Notes under the pieces: model-generated
Databases searched by the model: none
Told to the model about the DNA's origin: nothing
What the model saw: the letters and a program-made list of their open reading frames with translations, nothing else
Made by a program: the position numbers and the translations under genes
Shown: piece after piece, positions 6,592-13,427 of the stretch
Layout of the letters: each line of letters starts with the position of its first letter
How positions within the stretch are numbered: position 1 is the first letter of the stretch
NCBI GenBank assembly: GCA_040381235.1
Contig: JBEIHS010000076.1
Coordinates: forward strand, 1 to 16,397
Origin: CAIXSC01 sp040381235
GTDB lineage: Bacteria; Planctomycetota; Planctomycetia; Pirellulales; Pirellulaceae
DNA length: 16,397 nt
Direction of reading: 5' to 3'

Positions 6592-9500
6592 ATGCGAGCG
6601 GGGCCCCGTCGTCAATCCGCGCTGCCCGGCGACTCGGCGACGACGCCCGGCGCTCAGCGGTGGGCGCGAAGCCGCCGCTGGGCGCGGTTGTTGATCGCCG
6701 TGGCCCTGCTGATCACGCTCGTCGCCTACGCGTGGCGGCCCGTCGCGACTCAGTGGGCCCTGCGGCAAGCGCGGCTGGCTTACGGCGAACGCGATTTCGC
6801 CGGCGCTGCGGACCGCGTGCGGCAGGCGCTTCAGTTCGGCCCGCGCGATCCGAGTGTGTTGCTTTTCGCCGCCAGGGTCTATCGCCGTGGCGGCCGACTG
6901 GCCGATGCCGAGGCGGCGATCGCGGCCGCTCGGCAGTGTGGCGCCGATCGCAGGTTGGCAGATCGGGAACAACTGCTGTGCGCTGCGCAAGCGGGCGACC
7001 TGCGGCGGGCCGAACCCCGGCTGCCGGAGCTGCTTCGCGACGCGGACGCCGACGGCGACGAGATCTGCGCCGCCTATGTCACCGGCTACTTCCGCGCCCT
7101 GCGCCTGGTCGAAGCCCATCGGTTGCTTGATGCTTGGGAACGCGACTACCCGCTCGATCCCGAGCCGCGGTTCATGCGGGGGTTTGCCTGGGAGGCGGCG
7201 GCCCGCTTCGAGCAGGCCGAGCGGGCGTACGCCGACGGACTGCGGCTCGCCCCGACGCGGCATGAGATGCGATTGCGCCGCGCCGAGACGCTCCGCGAAG
7301 CGCGACGCTGGGAAGAGGCGCGGGAAGAATATGCTCGCGTCCGGGAAGTAGGGTCGACGCGTGGTCCCGCGATCCTCGGTCCCGCCATGCTCGGGCTGGC
7401 GCACTGCCATGTCGCGGCTGGCGATCTTGCGGCCGCTCGCCAGCTCGCGGAAGAAACTCTGCGATGGTTGGCCAAGACGCCGGCCGGCGACGCTTCCGCG
7501 CGGCCAGCAGCGCAACACGAGGAAACGCTCGCCCAAGCGCATGCGTTGGCGGGCGAAGTGGCGCTGGCTGCTGGCGAGTTCGCAGCGGCGGAACCGCATC
7601 TATCCACGGCCTACACCGCGCGTCCTCGCGACTCGGCTGTCCGCTATTCGCTCGCGAAATGTTTGGCGGCTTTGGGACGGACCGCCGAGGCGAAGCCTCA
7701 TTTCGACTTCGTCGCCGCCGCGACCGGGCCGCTGGACGCCATGGAGCGGAACTTGATGCGGGCGCTCGAGAATCCGCGCGACGCCGAAGTGCGCGTCGCC
7801 ATTGGGGCCACCATGGTGCAGTTCGGCGATCCGGCGGACGGCGCGCGGTGGTTGCGGAGCGCCTTGGAAATCGATCCCGCCCACCCCCGCGCCCGGGAAC
7901 TGCTTGCGACGGCCGAAACACTTTCCAGCACGCCAACGAGCGGCAGCCGGCCGGCCAGCGCGCGTGGGGCGAGCGGTTCAGACAGCGCGAGCGGTTCAGG
8001 CGGCGCGAGCGGATCAGGCGGCGCGAGCGGTTCAGGCGGCGCGAGCGGTTCAGTCAGCGCGAGCGGATCAGTCGGCGCAAGTGGAACGGTCAACTCGGGT
8101 GGAACATCAAACGCGGTGGTCGGTCGCGCGTCGCCGGCGCCGGCTGTTCCGGCGTTGAACGCATCCTTCAGCGACATCACGGCGGCAGCGGGCTTACGGC
8201 ATACGTATCGCAATGGCGAAGAGTCTGGCGTGTGCGCGATGATCGAAACGTTGGGAGGCGGCGTGGCGACCGTTGATTACGATCGCGACGGCTGGGTCGA
8301 TTTGTATCTAACGGGCGGCGGCACAATCGGCGCTTCTCAAGCCGCTGGCTTGCCCGGTTCGCTGTGGCGCAATGTGGCCGGCAAATCGTTTGTCCCCGTG
8401 ACGTCGTCCGCGCGAGCGGCTGCCGCTCGCCACTACTCGCATGGCGTGGCGGTGGCCGACTTCGACGAAGACGGGTTTTCCGATTTGTTGATCACCGGCT
8501 TGGGCGGATTGCAGTTGTTGCGCAATCAAGGAGATGGAACTTTCGACGACCGCACGCTGGATGCCGGACTGGTGGATGCCCAATGGAGCACGGCGGCCGC
8601 GTGGGGCGACGTCACGGGCGATGGCGTCCACGATTTGTATGTCGCCCGGTATCTCGATTGGTCGTTCGCCAACCATCCGCGGTGTGCGGGAGCGAGCCGT
8701 CCGGACCAACGCGATTTGTGCAATCCGCAAGATTTCGCGGCGTTGCCCGACAGCCTGTATGTGGGCCGGGGCGATGGCACGTTTCGCGACGCGACGCGGG
8801 AACACGCCATTCGCGGGGACGGGAAGGGCTTGGGCGTTGTCATGGCCGATATCGACCTCGACGGCGACCTGGACCTCTATGTCGCCAACGACACGACGGC
8901 GAATTTCCTCTATCGCAATGACGGGCCGGGACGGCTGGTCGAAATCGGGCTCGTGGCAGGCTGCGGGTTGGACGCGACCGGCGCGGCCGATGGCAGCATG
9001 GGCGTGGACATCGAAGACTACGATGACGACGGCTTGCCGGACATCTGGGTGGTCAACTACGAACGGGAAGCGCATGCGCTGTATCGCGGCCAGCCGGGCG
9101 GCTTCTTCACGCACGCCAGCCAGGCGACGGGCATCGCCGGCGTGTCGGGATTGTTCGTCGGCTGGGGAACCGTGTTCGCGGACCACGATCTGGATGGCGA
9201 TCTCGATTTGCTCGTCAGCAATGGGCACACAAACAAATACCCGTTATCGGGCTCGCGGCGCCAGCCGGTGTTGGTGTTGAACCAGCATCAGGGACGCTTC
9301 ACGCGGCAGGCGTTCGCCAGCGGCACGTTTCTGGGGGAACCGCATGACGGCCGCGGCGCCGCGGCGCTCGATTGGGACAACGACGGCGACCTCGATTTCG
9401 CGTTGTCGCGGGTGAACGAGCCGGCCGTCTTGCTGGCCAATCAACCACCGCCTGAGCGTCATTGGCTGGCGGTCGAACTGATCGGGGTGCGGGGAACACG

Positions 9501-9735
9501 GGACGCGATCGGCGCGTCGATCCGGGTAACTGTGGGCGGGAAAACTCGGACGCGGTTGTTGAAGAGCGGCGGCAGCTATCTGTCGGCGTCCGACCGGCGT
9601 CTGCACATCGGACTGGGCGGCGCGCGGATGGTGGAGCGATTGGAGATTCGCTGGCCGAGCGGGCAGTTGCAAACGCTCCACGATCTGCCGGTCGACCGGC
9701 TCGTACGCGTTGTGGAAGAGAGAGCCGAAGACTGA
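6592..9735 (+). CDS. Membrane-anchored TPR / FG-GAP (VCBS) / UnbV-ASPIC (CRTAC1-like) protein
   Basis: The 1047-residue product has a basic N-terminus, one membrane helix (about 31-49), TPR-like helical repeats (about 55-440), a Gly/Ser linker built from an 18-bp repeat (460-501), and a beta-propeller-like region from about 520. The propeller region holds at least seven Ca-binding-type motifs: DYDRDG, DFDEDG, DVTGDG, DIDLDGD, DYDDDG, DHDLDGD and DWDNDGD. A C-terminal UnbV/ASPIC domain (about 963-1043) includes AIGASIRV, SGGSYLSASDRR and RWPSGQ. The Cys-containing stretch between repeats (NHPRCAG...RDLCNPQDF) is typical of CRTAC1-type proteins. The bulk probably faces the periplasm, held by the N-terminal helix. 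The gene starts 6 bp after the lipoprotein stop with no clear ribosome binding site, suggesting translational coupling. TPRs mediate protein contacts, and FG-GAP/ASPIC domains are adhesion- or ligand-binding-like. The ligand is unknown. Confidence 0.92.
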   Translation: MRAGPRRQSALPGDSATTPGAQRWARSRRWARLLIAVALLITLVAYAWRPVATQWALRQARLAYGERDFAGAADRVRQALQFGPRDPSVLLFAARVYRRGGRLADAEAAIAAARQCGADRRLADREQLLCAAQAGDLRRAEPRLPELLRDADADGDEICAAYVTGYFRALRLVEAHRLLDAWERDYPLDPEPRFMRGFAWEAAARFEQAERAYADGLRLAPTRHEMRLRRAETLREARRWEEAREEYARVREVGSTRGPAILGPAMLGLAHCHVAAGDLAAARQLAEETLRWLAKTPAGDASARPAAQHEETLAQAHALAGEVALAAGEFAAAEPHLSTAYTARPRDSAVRYSLAKCLAALGRTAEAKPHFDFVAAATGPLDAMERNLMRALENPRDAEVRVAIGATMVQFGDPADGARWLRSALEIDPAHPRARELLATAETLSSTPTSGSRPASARGASGSDSASGSGGASGSGGASGSGGASGSVSASGSVGASGTVNSGGTSNAVVGRASPAPAVPALNASFSDITAAAGLRHTYRNGEESGVCAMIETLGGGVATVDYDRDGWVDLYLTGGGTIGASQAAGLPGSLWRNVAGKSFVPVTSSARAAAARHYSHGVAVADFDEDGFSDLLITGLGGLQLLRNQGDGTFDDRTLDAGLVDAQWSTAAAWGDVTGDGVHDLYVARYLDWSFANHPRCAGASRPDQRDLCNPQDFAALPDSLYVGRGDGTFRDATREHAIRGDGKGLGVVMADIDLDGDLDLYVANDTTANFLYRNDGPGRLVEIGLVAGCGLDATGAADGSMGVDIEDYDDDGLPDIWVVNYEREAHALYRGQPGGFFTHASQATGIAGVSGLFVGWGTVFADHDLDGDLDLLVSNGHTNKYPLSGSRRQPVLVLNQHQGRFTRQAFASGTFLGEPHDGRGAAALDWDNDGDLDFALSRVNEPAVLLANQPPPERHWLAVELIGVRGTRDAIGASIRVTVGGKTRTRLLKSGGSYLSASDRRLHIGLGGARMVERLEIRWPSGQLQTLHDLPVDRLVRVVEERAED
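7969..8094 (+). repeat. 18-bp tandem repeat, 7 units, encoding a Gly/Ser linker
   Basis: Seven 18-bp units based on GCGAGCGGTTCAGGCGGC encode Ala-Ser-Gly-Ser-X-X hexapeptides. Central units are nearly identical and the outer ones more diverged, as expected from unequal exchange or slippage. The array lies exactly between the TPR part and the FG-GAP part of the CRTAC1-like protein, so length changes would alter only the spacing of the two halves. Confidence 0.92.
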
Positions 9736-9752
9736 ACAGCACTCCGGACGAC

Positions 9753-9786
9753 CGCCAGGCCAGTCTGTTGCGCGACACGCCTGGCG
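9753..9786. terminator. Possible bidirectional terminator hairpin between convergent genes
   Basis: CGCCAGGC (9753-9760) and GCCTGGCG (9779-9786) form a perfect 8-bp stem with an 18-nt loop. The hairpin lies in the 98-bp gap between the stop codons of the CRTAC1-like gene and the convergent second DUF1559 gene. There is no T-run on either side, so it does not meet the usual rho-independent criteria; position is the main support. Confidence 0.3.
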
Positions 9787-9833
9787 CCGGCAAGGAGGTC
9801 CGCCGCGCCAGAGATTCGCAAGTCGCTCGAGCG

Positions 9834-10874
9834 CTAGTTGGTCGCGGTTTCCGTTTCGGCGCCGGCTCGGGTGGTCAGATTGGCGAGCACTCGCAGGCGG
9901 ATCGTTTCGCTTAAGAGCCGCACAGAGCCGTCGGCGAATGCGAAGTTGGCTCCACCGGAATGAAAACTGTAGAACAGGAAACTGTGCTCGTTCGAGCTAT
10001 TGATTTTCATAGGGCCGGGAATCGCCGAGCCCGTGCACCATTCGACGCGTGTGCCGATTTCGTAGGGGTTGTCGTTGGTCGCCCAAGCGCCGCCGCGGGC
10101 GCGGGCGCAATTGGCTTGCGTTTTATCGGCGACCGCCGGTGTGATACGCCGCCCGCGGTAGACGTCCTCGCGGCCGGCGCATTCGCCGAGCAGGATGGTG
10201 TTCGATGTGCCATCGGTGATCATAGCGAAGGTGTTGGCGTTGGGGAATTTCCGCAAAGCGCCTTGCAAGTCCGAGCCGGCGGGGAACTGGTCGGCCGGCG
10301 GCAATTCGGCGTTGATCGACACGCTGACTCCCTCGGTGACAAAGTAGTCGCCGCACGCTCCGACCTTGTTTTGTTCGGGCGGTGTCTCCGCTTTGGATTG
10401 CATGCGCCGGTTCTTGGGTGTCGACGGGCAATTGAAGACCGTCAAATGCATTTGCACGGTTTGGGAATTGGGGATCGGGACGCCCGCGTAGGTTGTGCTG
10501 CGCCACCAATTCTCGTTGAGGTCATAGAACGCGCCGCTCACCATGCTGGCCTGCTCGAGGTAGGGAAGCGTATCAGGGGCCCAGCTCCGTTGCGGCAAGG
10601 TGTCGCGTTTGGAGTAGGGCATCATCTGGTATGTGCTCTCGTGATTGTGCATGGCCAGCGCGATTTGCTTGAGGTTGTTCGTGCAGGACATCCGCCGCGC
10701 CGCCTCACGCGCCGCTTGCACGGCCGGCAGCAACAACGCGACCAGAAGGCCGATGATGGCGATCACCACCAACAACTCGACCAGGGTGAAACCGGTGGCG
10801 GGGCGCCGACAGCGGTGGCCATGGCATGACGGGCAGGACGGCAAGGTGGCAGTACGCGCGAAAGAAAAAGTCAT
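9834..10874 (-). CDS. DUF1559 family protein with type IV prepilin-like N-terminus (second copy)
   Basis: The 346-residue product has a 28-residue leader and the prepilin signature G28-F29-TLVELLVVIAIIGLL, continuing LLLPAVQAAREAARRMSCTNNLKQIALAMHNHE. The C-terminal motif is intact H-X9-DG (His305, Asp315-Gly316 in FHSGGANFAFADGSV). TDGTSNTILLGE, another family hallmark, is present. The leader has an odd Cys/His cluster (CPSCHGHRC) that a prepilin peptidase would remove. No convincing ribosome binding site precedes the ATG, so the start is the nearest in-frame ATG rather than a proven one. The gene is convergent with the plus-strand cluster and, unlike the first copy, has no lipoprotein neighbour. 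Function is unknown, as for the family. Confidence 0.93.
   Translation of the reverse strand: MTFSFARTATLPSCPSCHGHRCRRPATGFTLVELLVVIAIIGLLVALLLPAVQAAREAARRMSCTNNLKQIALAMHNHESTYQMMPYSKRDTLPQRSWAPDTLPYLEQASMVSGAFYDLNENWWRSTTYAGVPIPNSQTVQMHLTVFNCPSTPKNRRMQSKAETPPEQNKVGACGDYFVTEGVSVSINAELPPADQFPAGSDLQGALRKFPNANTFAMITDGTSNTILLGECAGREDVYRGRRITPAVADKTQANCARARGGAWATNDNPYEIGTRVEWCTGSAIPGPMKINSSNEHSFLFYSFHSGGANFAFADGSVRLLSETIRLRVLANLTTRAGAETETATN
10691..10790 (-). repeat. Dispersed repeat copy 2 (DUF1559 N-terminal segment)
   Basis: This is the reverse-complement partner of 5091-5190, with 12 mismatches in 100 bp counted by hand. It encodes the same prepilin-like helix in the second DUF1559 gene. The longest exact runs are about 15-20 bp. 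Confidence 0.8.
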
Positions 10875-11332
10875 AAGTAGCGGTAAGGTAGGGCGGGACG
10901 GTCAAAGTCGCGGGCCGGCTTTCAAAGTCCCCGGAAGCAAAATCGAGAAAAGTGAAAGGTTGATGAACGACGACGCAACATCGCGATTTTCGAACCATTA
11001 AGCAGGTTTTGCGCCAAACGGCTGGCCGCTCGCGCCCCGCGGGCCGATTGTGTCGGCAAGTTTCGATGACAGAACGCTTTAGAGCGGTTGTTGGGCCGCG
11101 CGATTGCCGATCCTCAGAGCCTCGTCGGGCGATTTTCTCGACAGACGGCGCTCAGGAAGTGTCGCCTTCTGTCGCCGGCGACCCATCAGAGGTGCCCGGC
11201 ATCTCTTTCTCGCCTCAAACAAAAAAAGCGGCACCCCGAAGGATGCCGCATTCAAAAACGCTTCGCTCTCGCCGCACTCGAGTCGCTGTCTCACCAGACG
11301 ACTCGTTACGACCTGGTTGCTTGCTACCGGAA
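10875..11332. other. Gap between the second DUF1559 gene and the beta-helix gene
   Basis: This 458-bp stretch has no credible gene. The open frames on the plus strand around 11009-11565 show random-looking Arg/Ser/Pro composition, and some run antisense into the beta-helix gene. The stretch holds the minus-strand terminator at 11221-11249 and must contain the promoter of the second DUF1559 gene. A TTGACC on the minus strand near 10900 has no well-spaced -10 partner. I see nothing else in it. Confidence 0.6.
11221..11249 (-). terminator. Rho-independent terminator of the beta-helix gene
   Basis: On the minus strand GCGGCA and TGCCGC form a 6-bp GC stem, with CC/GG able to extend it across a bulged base, around a TTCGG-type loop. 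Seven T follow directly (11227-11221). The hairpin lies about 84-112 nt past the stop of the minus-strand gene ending at 11333, in the right orientation. The plus strand has no T-run, so it acts in one direction only. Confidence 0.85.
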
Positions 11333-12838
11333 CTACTCGAACTCGGAAGCGAAATACGAGGCCACGGCATTCCGCGTCGCCGCATCAACGTCCAATTTGT
11401 CCATCGTTCCCACACCTCCCAATAGGTAGGCTGCCCGCGCGGCGCTGGTTCGGATCGTCACTTCGTCGTCGCCAGAACCCAAGATCGCATAGAGGAAGTA
11501 GCCCACAACGGTGTTGTTTACGGTCACAATGTCCCTGTCGGCCCCGCCATCGATGGTCGCGTTAAAGCCGATGTTGACCATGTTCGAGGTAAATCTGTCC
11601 AAGCCGCTGCCGAGCGACAATATAAACGAGTGGGCGACATTGGTCGTGAGCAGGTTGACCGTGTCGCCGCCCGCCCCCGTATCGATCACCAAACTGCCGC
11701 CAATGCTGGAGCGCGGGCCGTTCATGGCGCCTTGGATAGTCACTTCGTCCACGCCGTCGAAGGTCGCGATGGAAACTCCGTTTCGGACCGTCACCTGCTC
11801 GGCGAAAACTTCGTCCACTCCCTGGCCGCCGGTGATCGCCACCGCACCGGTGCTCATGCTTTCAAGATCGACTGTGTTCCTGCCATTGCCTAAGACCAGA
11901 CTCACGTTCACCGCGATGGCCGAATCAATCACCTGAACCGCGTCATCGCCAGCCCCGCCGACAACGGCCAATCCGCCACCGACATTCAAGTCGTCGATTA
12001 ACAGTTCGTTTATTCCACTGCCGAGCCCAACGGAAATCGAATGCCGGACGTTCATTCCACCGACGAGGGAAACGATGTCGGCGCCACTCCCGCCGGTATA
12101 CGCGATGCCGCCGCCGATATTGGAGTCGTCAACCAGTAAAGAATTGGTGCCGTCGCTTAGCGCCACAGATACCGAGAGCCGCACGTCGGTACTGGCGATC
12201 GCCACGGCGTCGGTTTGTCGATCGCCGACGATCGAGATTCCCCCGCCAACGACGCCATTGCCCGCGGCAAGCGAGCTGCCGTCAATACCAAAGGCGTTTC
12301 CGCCACCCACGTCCGCCGTTCCCAGCGTGACAACCACAGAGCCGCCGATGCTGCCGATCACGCCGATGACGTCATCGCCAGCGCCGGCGGCGACCGTCAA
12401 CGACCCGGGCAACGAAAACTCGGTAACCGGCGTGCTCGCGGTGATCAAAGCCTGCAAGGCGGCCGCGTTCACACCCAGTAAATCCTCCAGATCGACGAGG
12501 AATTCATTGTTCGCCAGATCGAAGATCGCTTGAGCGTTGTTCGTCAGCGCGAGAGCATCGTCGCCGCCGTTTAAGTTGGCCACGATGTGCGAAATCGCCC
12601 GGTTCGTCACGAACGGAGCGTTGCCGCCATTGATCGTCGTCGCCAGGCCAGCAACGCCGTAACGGCCATTGGGTAACGCGACCACTGCCGCGAGGTTCGC
12701 CGCGTCATCGCCAGTGATGAACAATTTCGAGCCTGCTACCGACACCTGCAAGTTGCCCGCCAGCAACTCGCGCCGTTCCAAGCCTTCCAAATGCAACCAG
12801 CGGCGGTCGCGGGCGCGACGAAGACGATTACGGTTCAT
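11333..12838 (-). CDS. Secreted beta-helical repeat protein with planctomycete LE-R-LL N-terminus
   Basis: The 501-residue product starts with a very basic stretch and LHLEGLERRELLAGN (15-29), the N-terminal signature of many exported planctomycete surface proteins (LEPR-XLL type). About 60 residues that look like the usual first beta domain follow (KLFITGDDAAN, then VANLNGGDD). From about 145 to 482 there are some seven repeats of roughly 44 residues. Each combines a GG.G.D.V coil and a SV.LG.G.N....D coil, as in right-handed beta-helix or RTX-like proteins. No dockerin, PEP-CTERM or membrane anchor is seen at the C-terminus (ends ASEFE). ATG 12838 is chosen over one at 12892 because GGAGGGAG lies 7 nt upstream and the signature then sits close to the N-terminus. 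Likely a cell-surface or secreted structural protein; ligand unknown. Confidence 0.88.
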   Translation of the reverse strand: MNRNRLRRARDRRWLHLEGLERRELLAGNLQVSVAGSKLFITGDDAANLAAVVALPNGRYGVAGLATTINGGNAPFVTNRAISHIVANLNGGDDALALTNNAQAIFDLANNEFLVDLEDLLGVNAAALQALITASTPVTEFSLPGSLTVAAGAGDDVIGVIGSIGGSVVVTLGTADVGGGNAFGIDGSSLAAGNGVVGGGISIVGDRQTDAVAIASTDVRLSVSVALSDGTNSLLVDDSNIGGGIAYTGGSGADIVSLVGGMNVRHSISVGLGSGINELLIDDLNVGGGLAVVGGAGDDAVQVIDSAIAVNVSLVLGNGRNTVDLESMSTGAVAITGGQGVDEVFAEQVTVRNGVSIATFDGVDEVTIQGAMNGPRSSIGGSLVIDTGAGGDTVNLLTTNVAHSFILSLGSGLDRFTSNMVNIGFNATIDGGADRDIVTVNNTVVGYFLYAILGSGDDEVTIRTSAARAAYLLGGVGTMDKLDVDAATRNAVASYFASEFE

Positions 12839-12845
12839 GCGAATT

Positions 12846-12853
12846 CTCCCTCC
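12846..12853 (-). promoter_or_regulatory. Strong Shine-Dalgarno that fixes the start of the beta-helix gene
   Basis: GGAGGGAG on the minus strand lies 7 nt before ATG 12838. The longer reading frame from 12892 would run through this site and add 18 residues unlike the family N-terminus, so the site decides the start. Confidence 0.8.
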
Positions 12854-13048
12854 AAAGAAAGCTGACGTAGAACTTGAGAAAGTTTTTTCCACAAGAGCGA
12901 GGCAACCACTTACACACCACCAAAACTCATTTGGCGGAACAAACTACCCAAATATCCCGTCTTGTCAATGAGACAGGCCAGCTGAAGGGGGTACTGCCCG
13001 CGTGTGGATTGATGTCCCAAGCCGTAAGAGTGCATGTGCGGGGCGTGC

Positions 13049-13075
13049 GTGCTGCGCGGGCGCAACACTTTTTTT
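13049..13075 (+). terminator. Orphan terminator-like hairpin with T7 tail
   Basis: GTGCTGCG and CGCAACAC form an 8-pair stem with one internal mismatch and a CGGG loop, followed directly by seven T on the plus strand. It has rho-independent terminator form, but no plus-strand gene lies between it and the start of the minus-strand beta-helix gene at 12838. On the minus strand the T-run is on the wrong side. It may end a small untranslated transcript, or be chance. Confidence 0.4.
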
Positions 13076-13321
13076 CAACTTTGGCCGATCTTCTCGCTTC
13101 ATAAACCGCCGGACATGCGCCCGCCAGCTCGGCGAGGCCCGCTTCGCCCGCGCGGTTCGACGAATCCTTGCCGTCCAACGAATCCGCCGGCTAGCTTAAG
13201 AACTAAGACGGCGTCGGATGGCTCGTGCCCGGGTTTGTCGATTGCCCCTGGAACGATCTTTGGCGACTCGGGCCGGCCGGATCGATTGGCTATTCCCAGG
13301 CGACCGACTGGAAGTCCGTCG

Positions 13322-13391
13322 CAGCGGCGACTGGCGAGTTCACACAGCGGCGACTGGCAGGTTCACACAGCGGCGACTGGCGAGTTCATGA
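13322..13391. repeat. 23-bp intergenic satellite, 3 units
   Basis: Three consecutive units of about 23 bp (consensus begins CAGCGGCGACTGGCGAGTTC and ends ACA) start at 13322, 13345 and 13368. A decayed version may precede them (GCGACCGACTGGAAGTC near 13300). The array lies between genes and has a period that is not a multiple of three. ACACAGCGG..ACTG of the third unit (13365-13379) pairs with CAGTCCGCTGTGT (13408-13420), so the last unit and its flank can fold into a stem with a 2-nt bulge. Confidence 0.85.
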
Positions 13392-13427
13392 AGCGATCGC
13401 CAGCGATCAGTCCGCTGTGTCCCGCGA

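Larger units (their letters stand above)
12839..13427. other. 589-bp gap upstream of the beta-helix gene
   Basis: No credible protein gene is visible. The left part (about 12860-12970) is AT-richer than its surroundings and should hold the minus-strand promoter of the beta-helix gene. A perfect TTGACA lies at 12968-12963, but the best -10 at 16-bp spacing (TAGTTT) is weak. The middle holds a plus-strand terminator-like hairpin (13049-13075) with no gene to serve. The right part (13322-13420) holds a 23-bp satellite and an inverted partial copy, just past the DUF1501 stop. Open frames here, such as 12874-13104 on the plus strand, lack family features. Confidence 0.6.

Noticed and set aside
5031..7599. 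Two long minus-strand open frames opposite the DUF1559/lipoprotein/CRTAC1-like genes
   Set aside because: Arg-rich, featureless products; the plus strand carries recognised families throughout.
10872..10910. Promoter with TTGACC just upstream of the second DUF1559 gene
   Set aside because: No -10 hexamer at 16-18 bp spacing; the only candidate overlaps the start codon.
11009..11565. Plus-strand open frames of 113-153 codons between and into the beta-helix gene
   Set aside because: They read through the minus-strand terminator and antisense into the beta-helix gene, with random composition.
12874..13104. 76-residue plus-strand gene upstream of the beta-helix gene
   Set aside because: It runs through the terminator-like hairpin and T-run, has no ribosome binding site or recognisable pattern, and starts inside the probable promoter region of the opposite gene.
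13322..13391. CRISPR array
   Set aside because: The units are directly adjacent with no unique spacers, only three copies, and no cas gene in the window.
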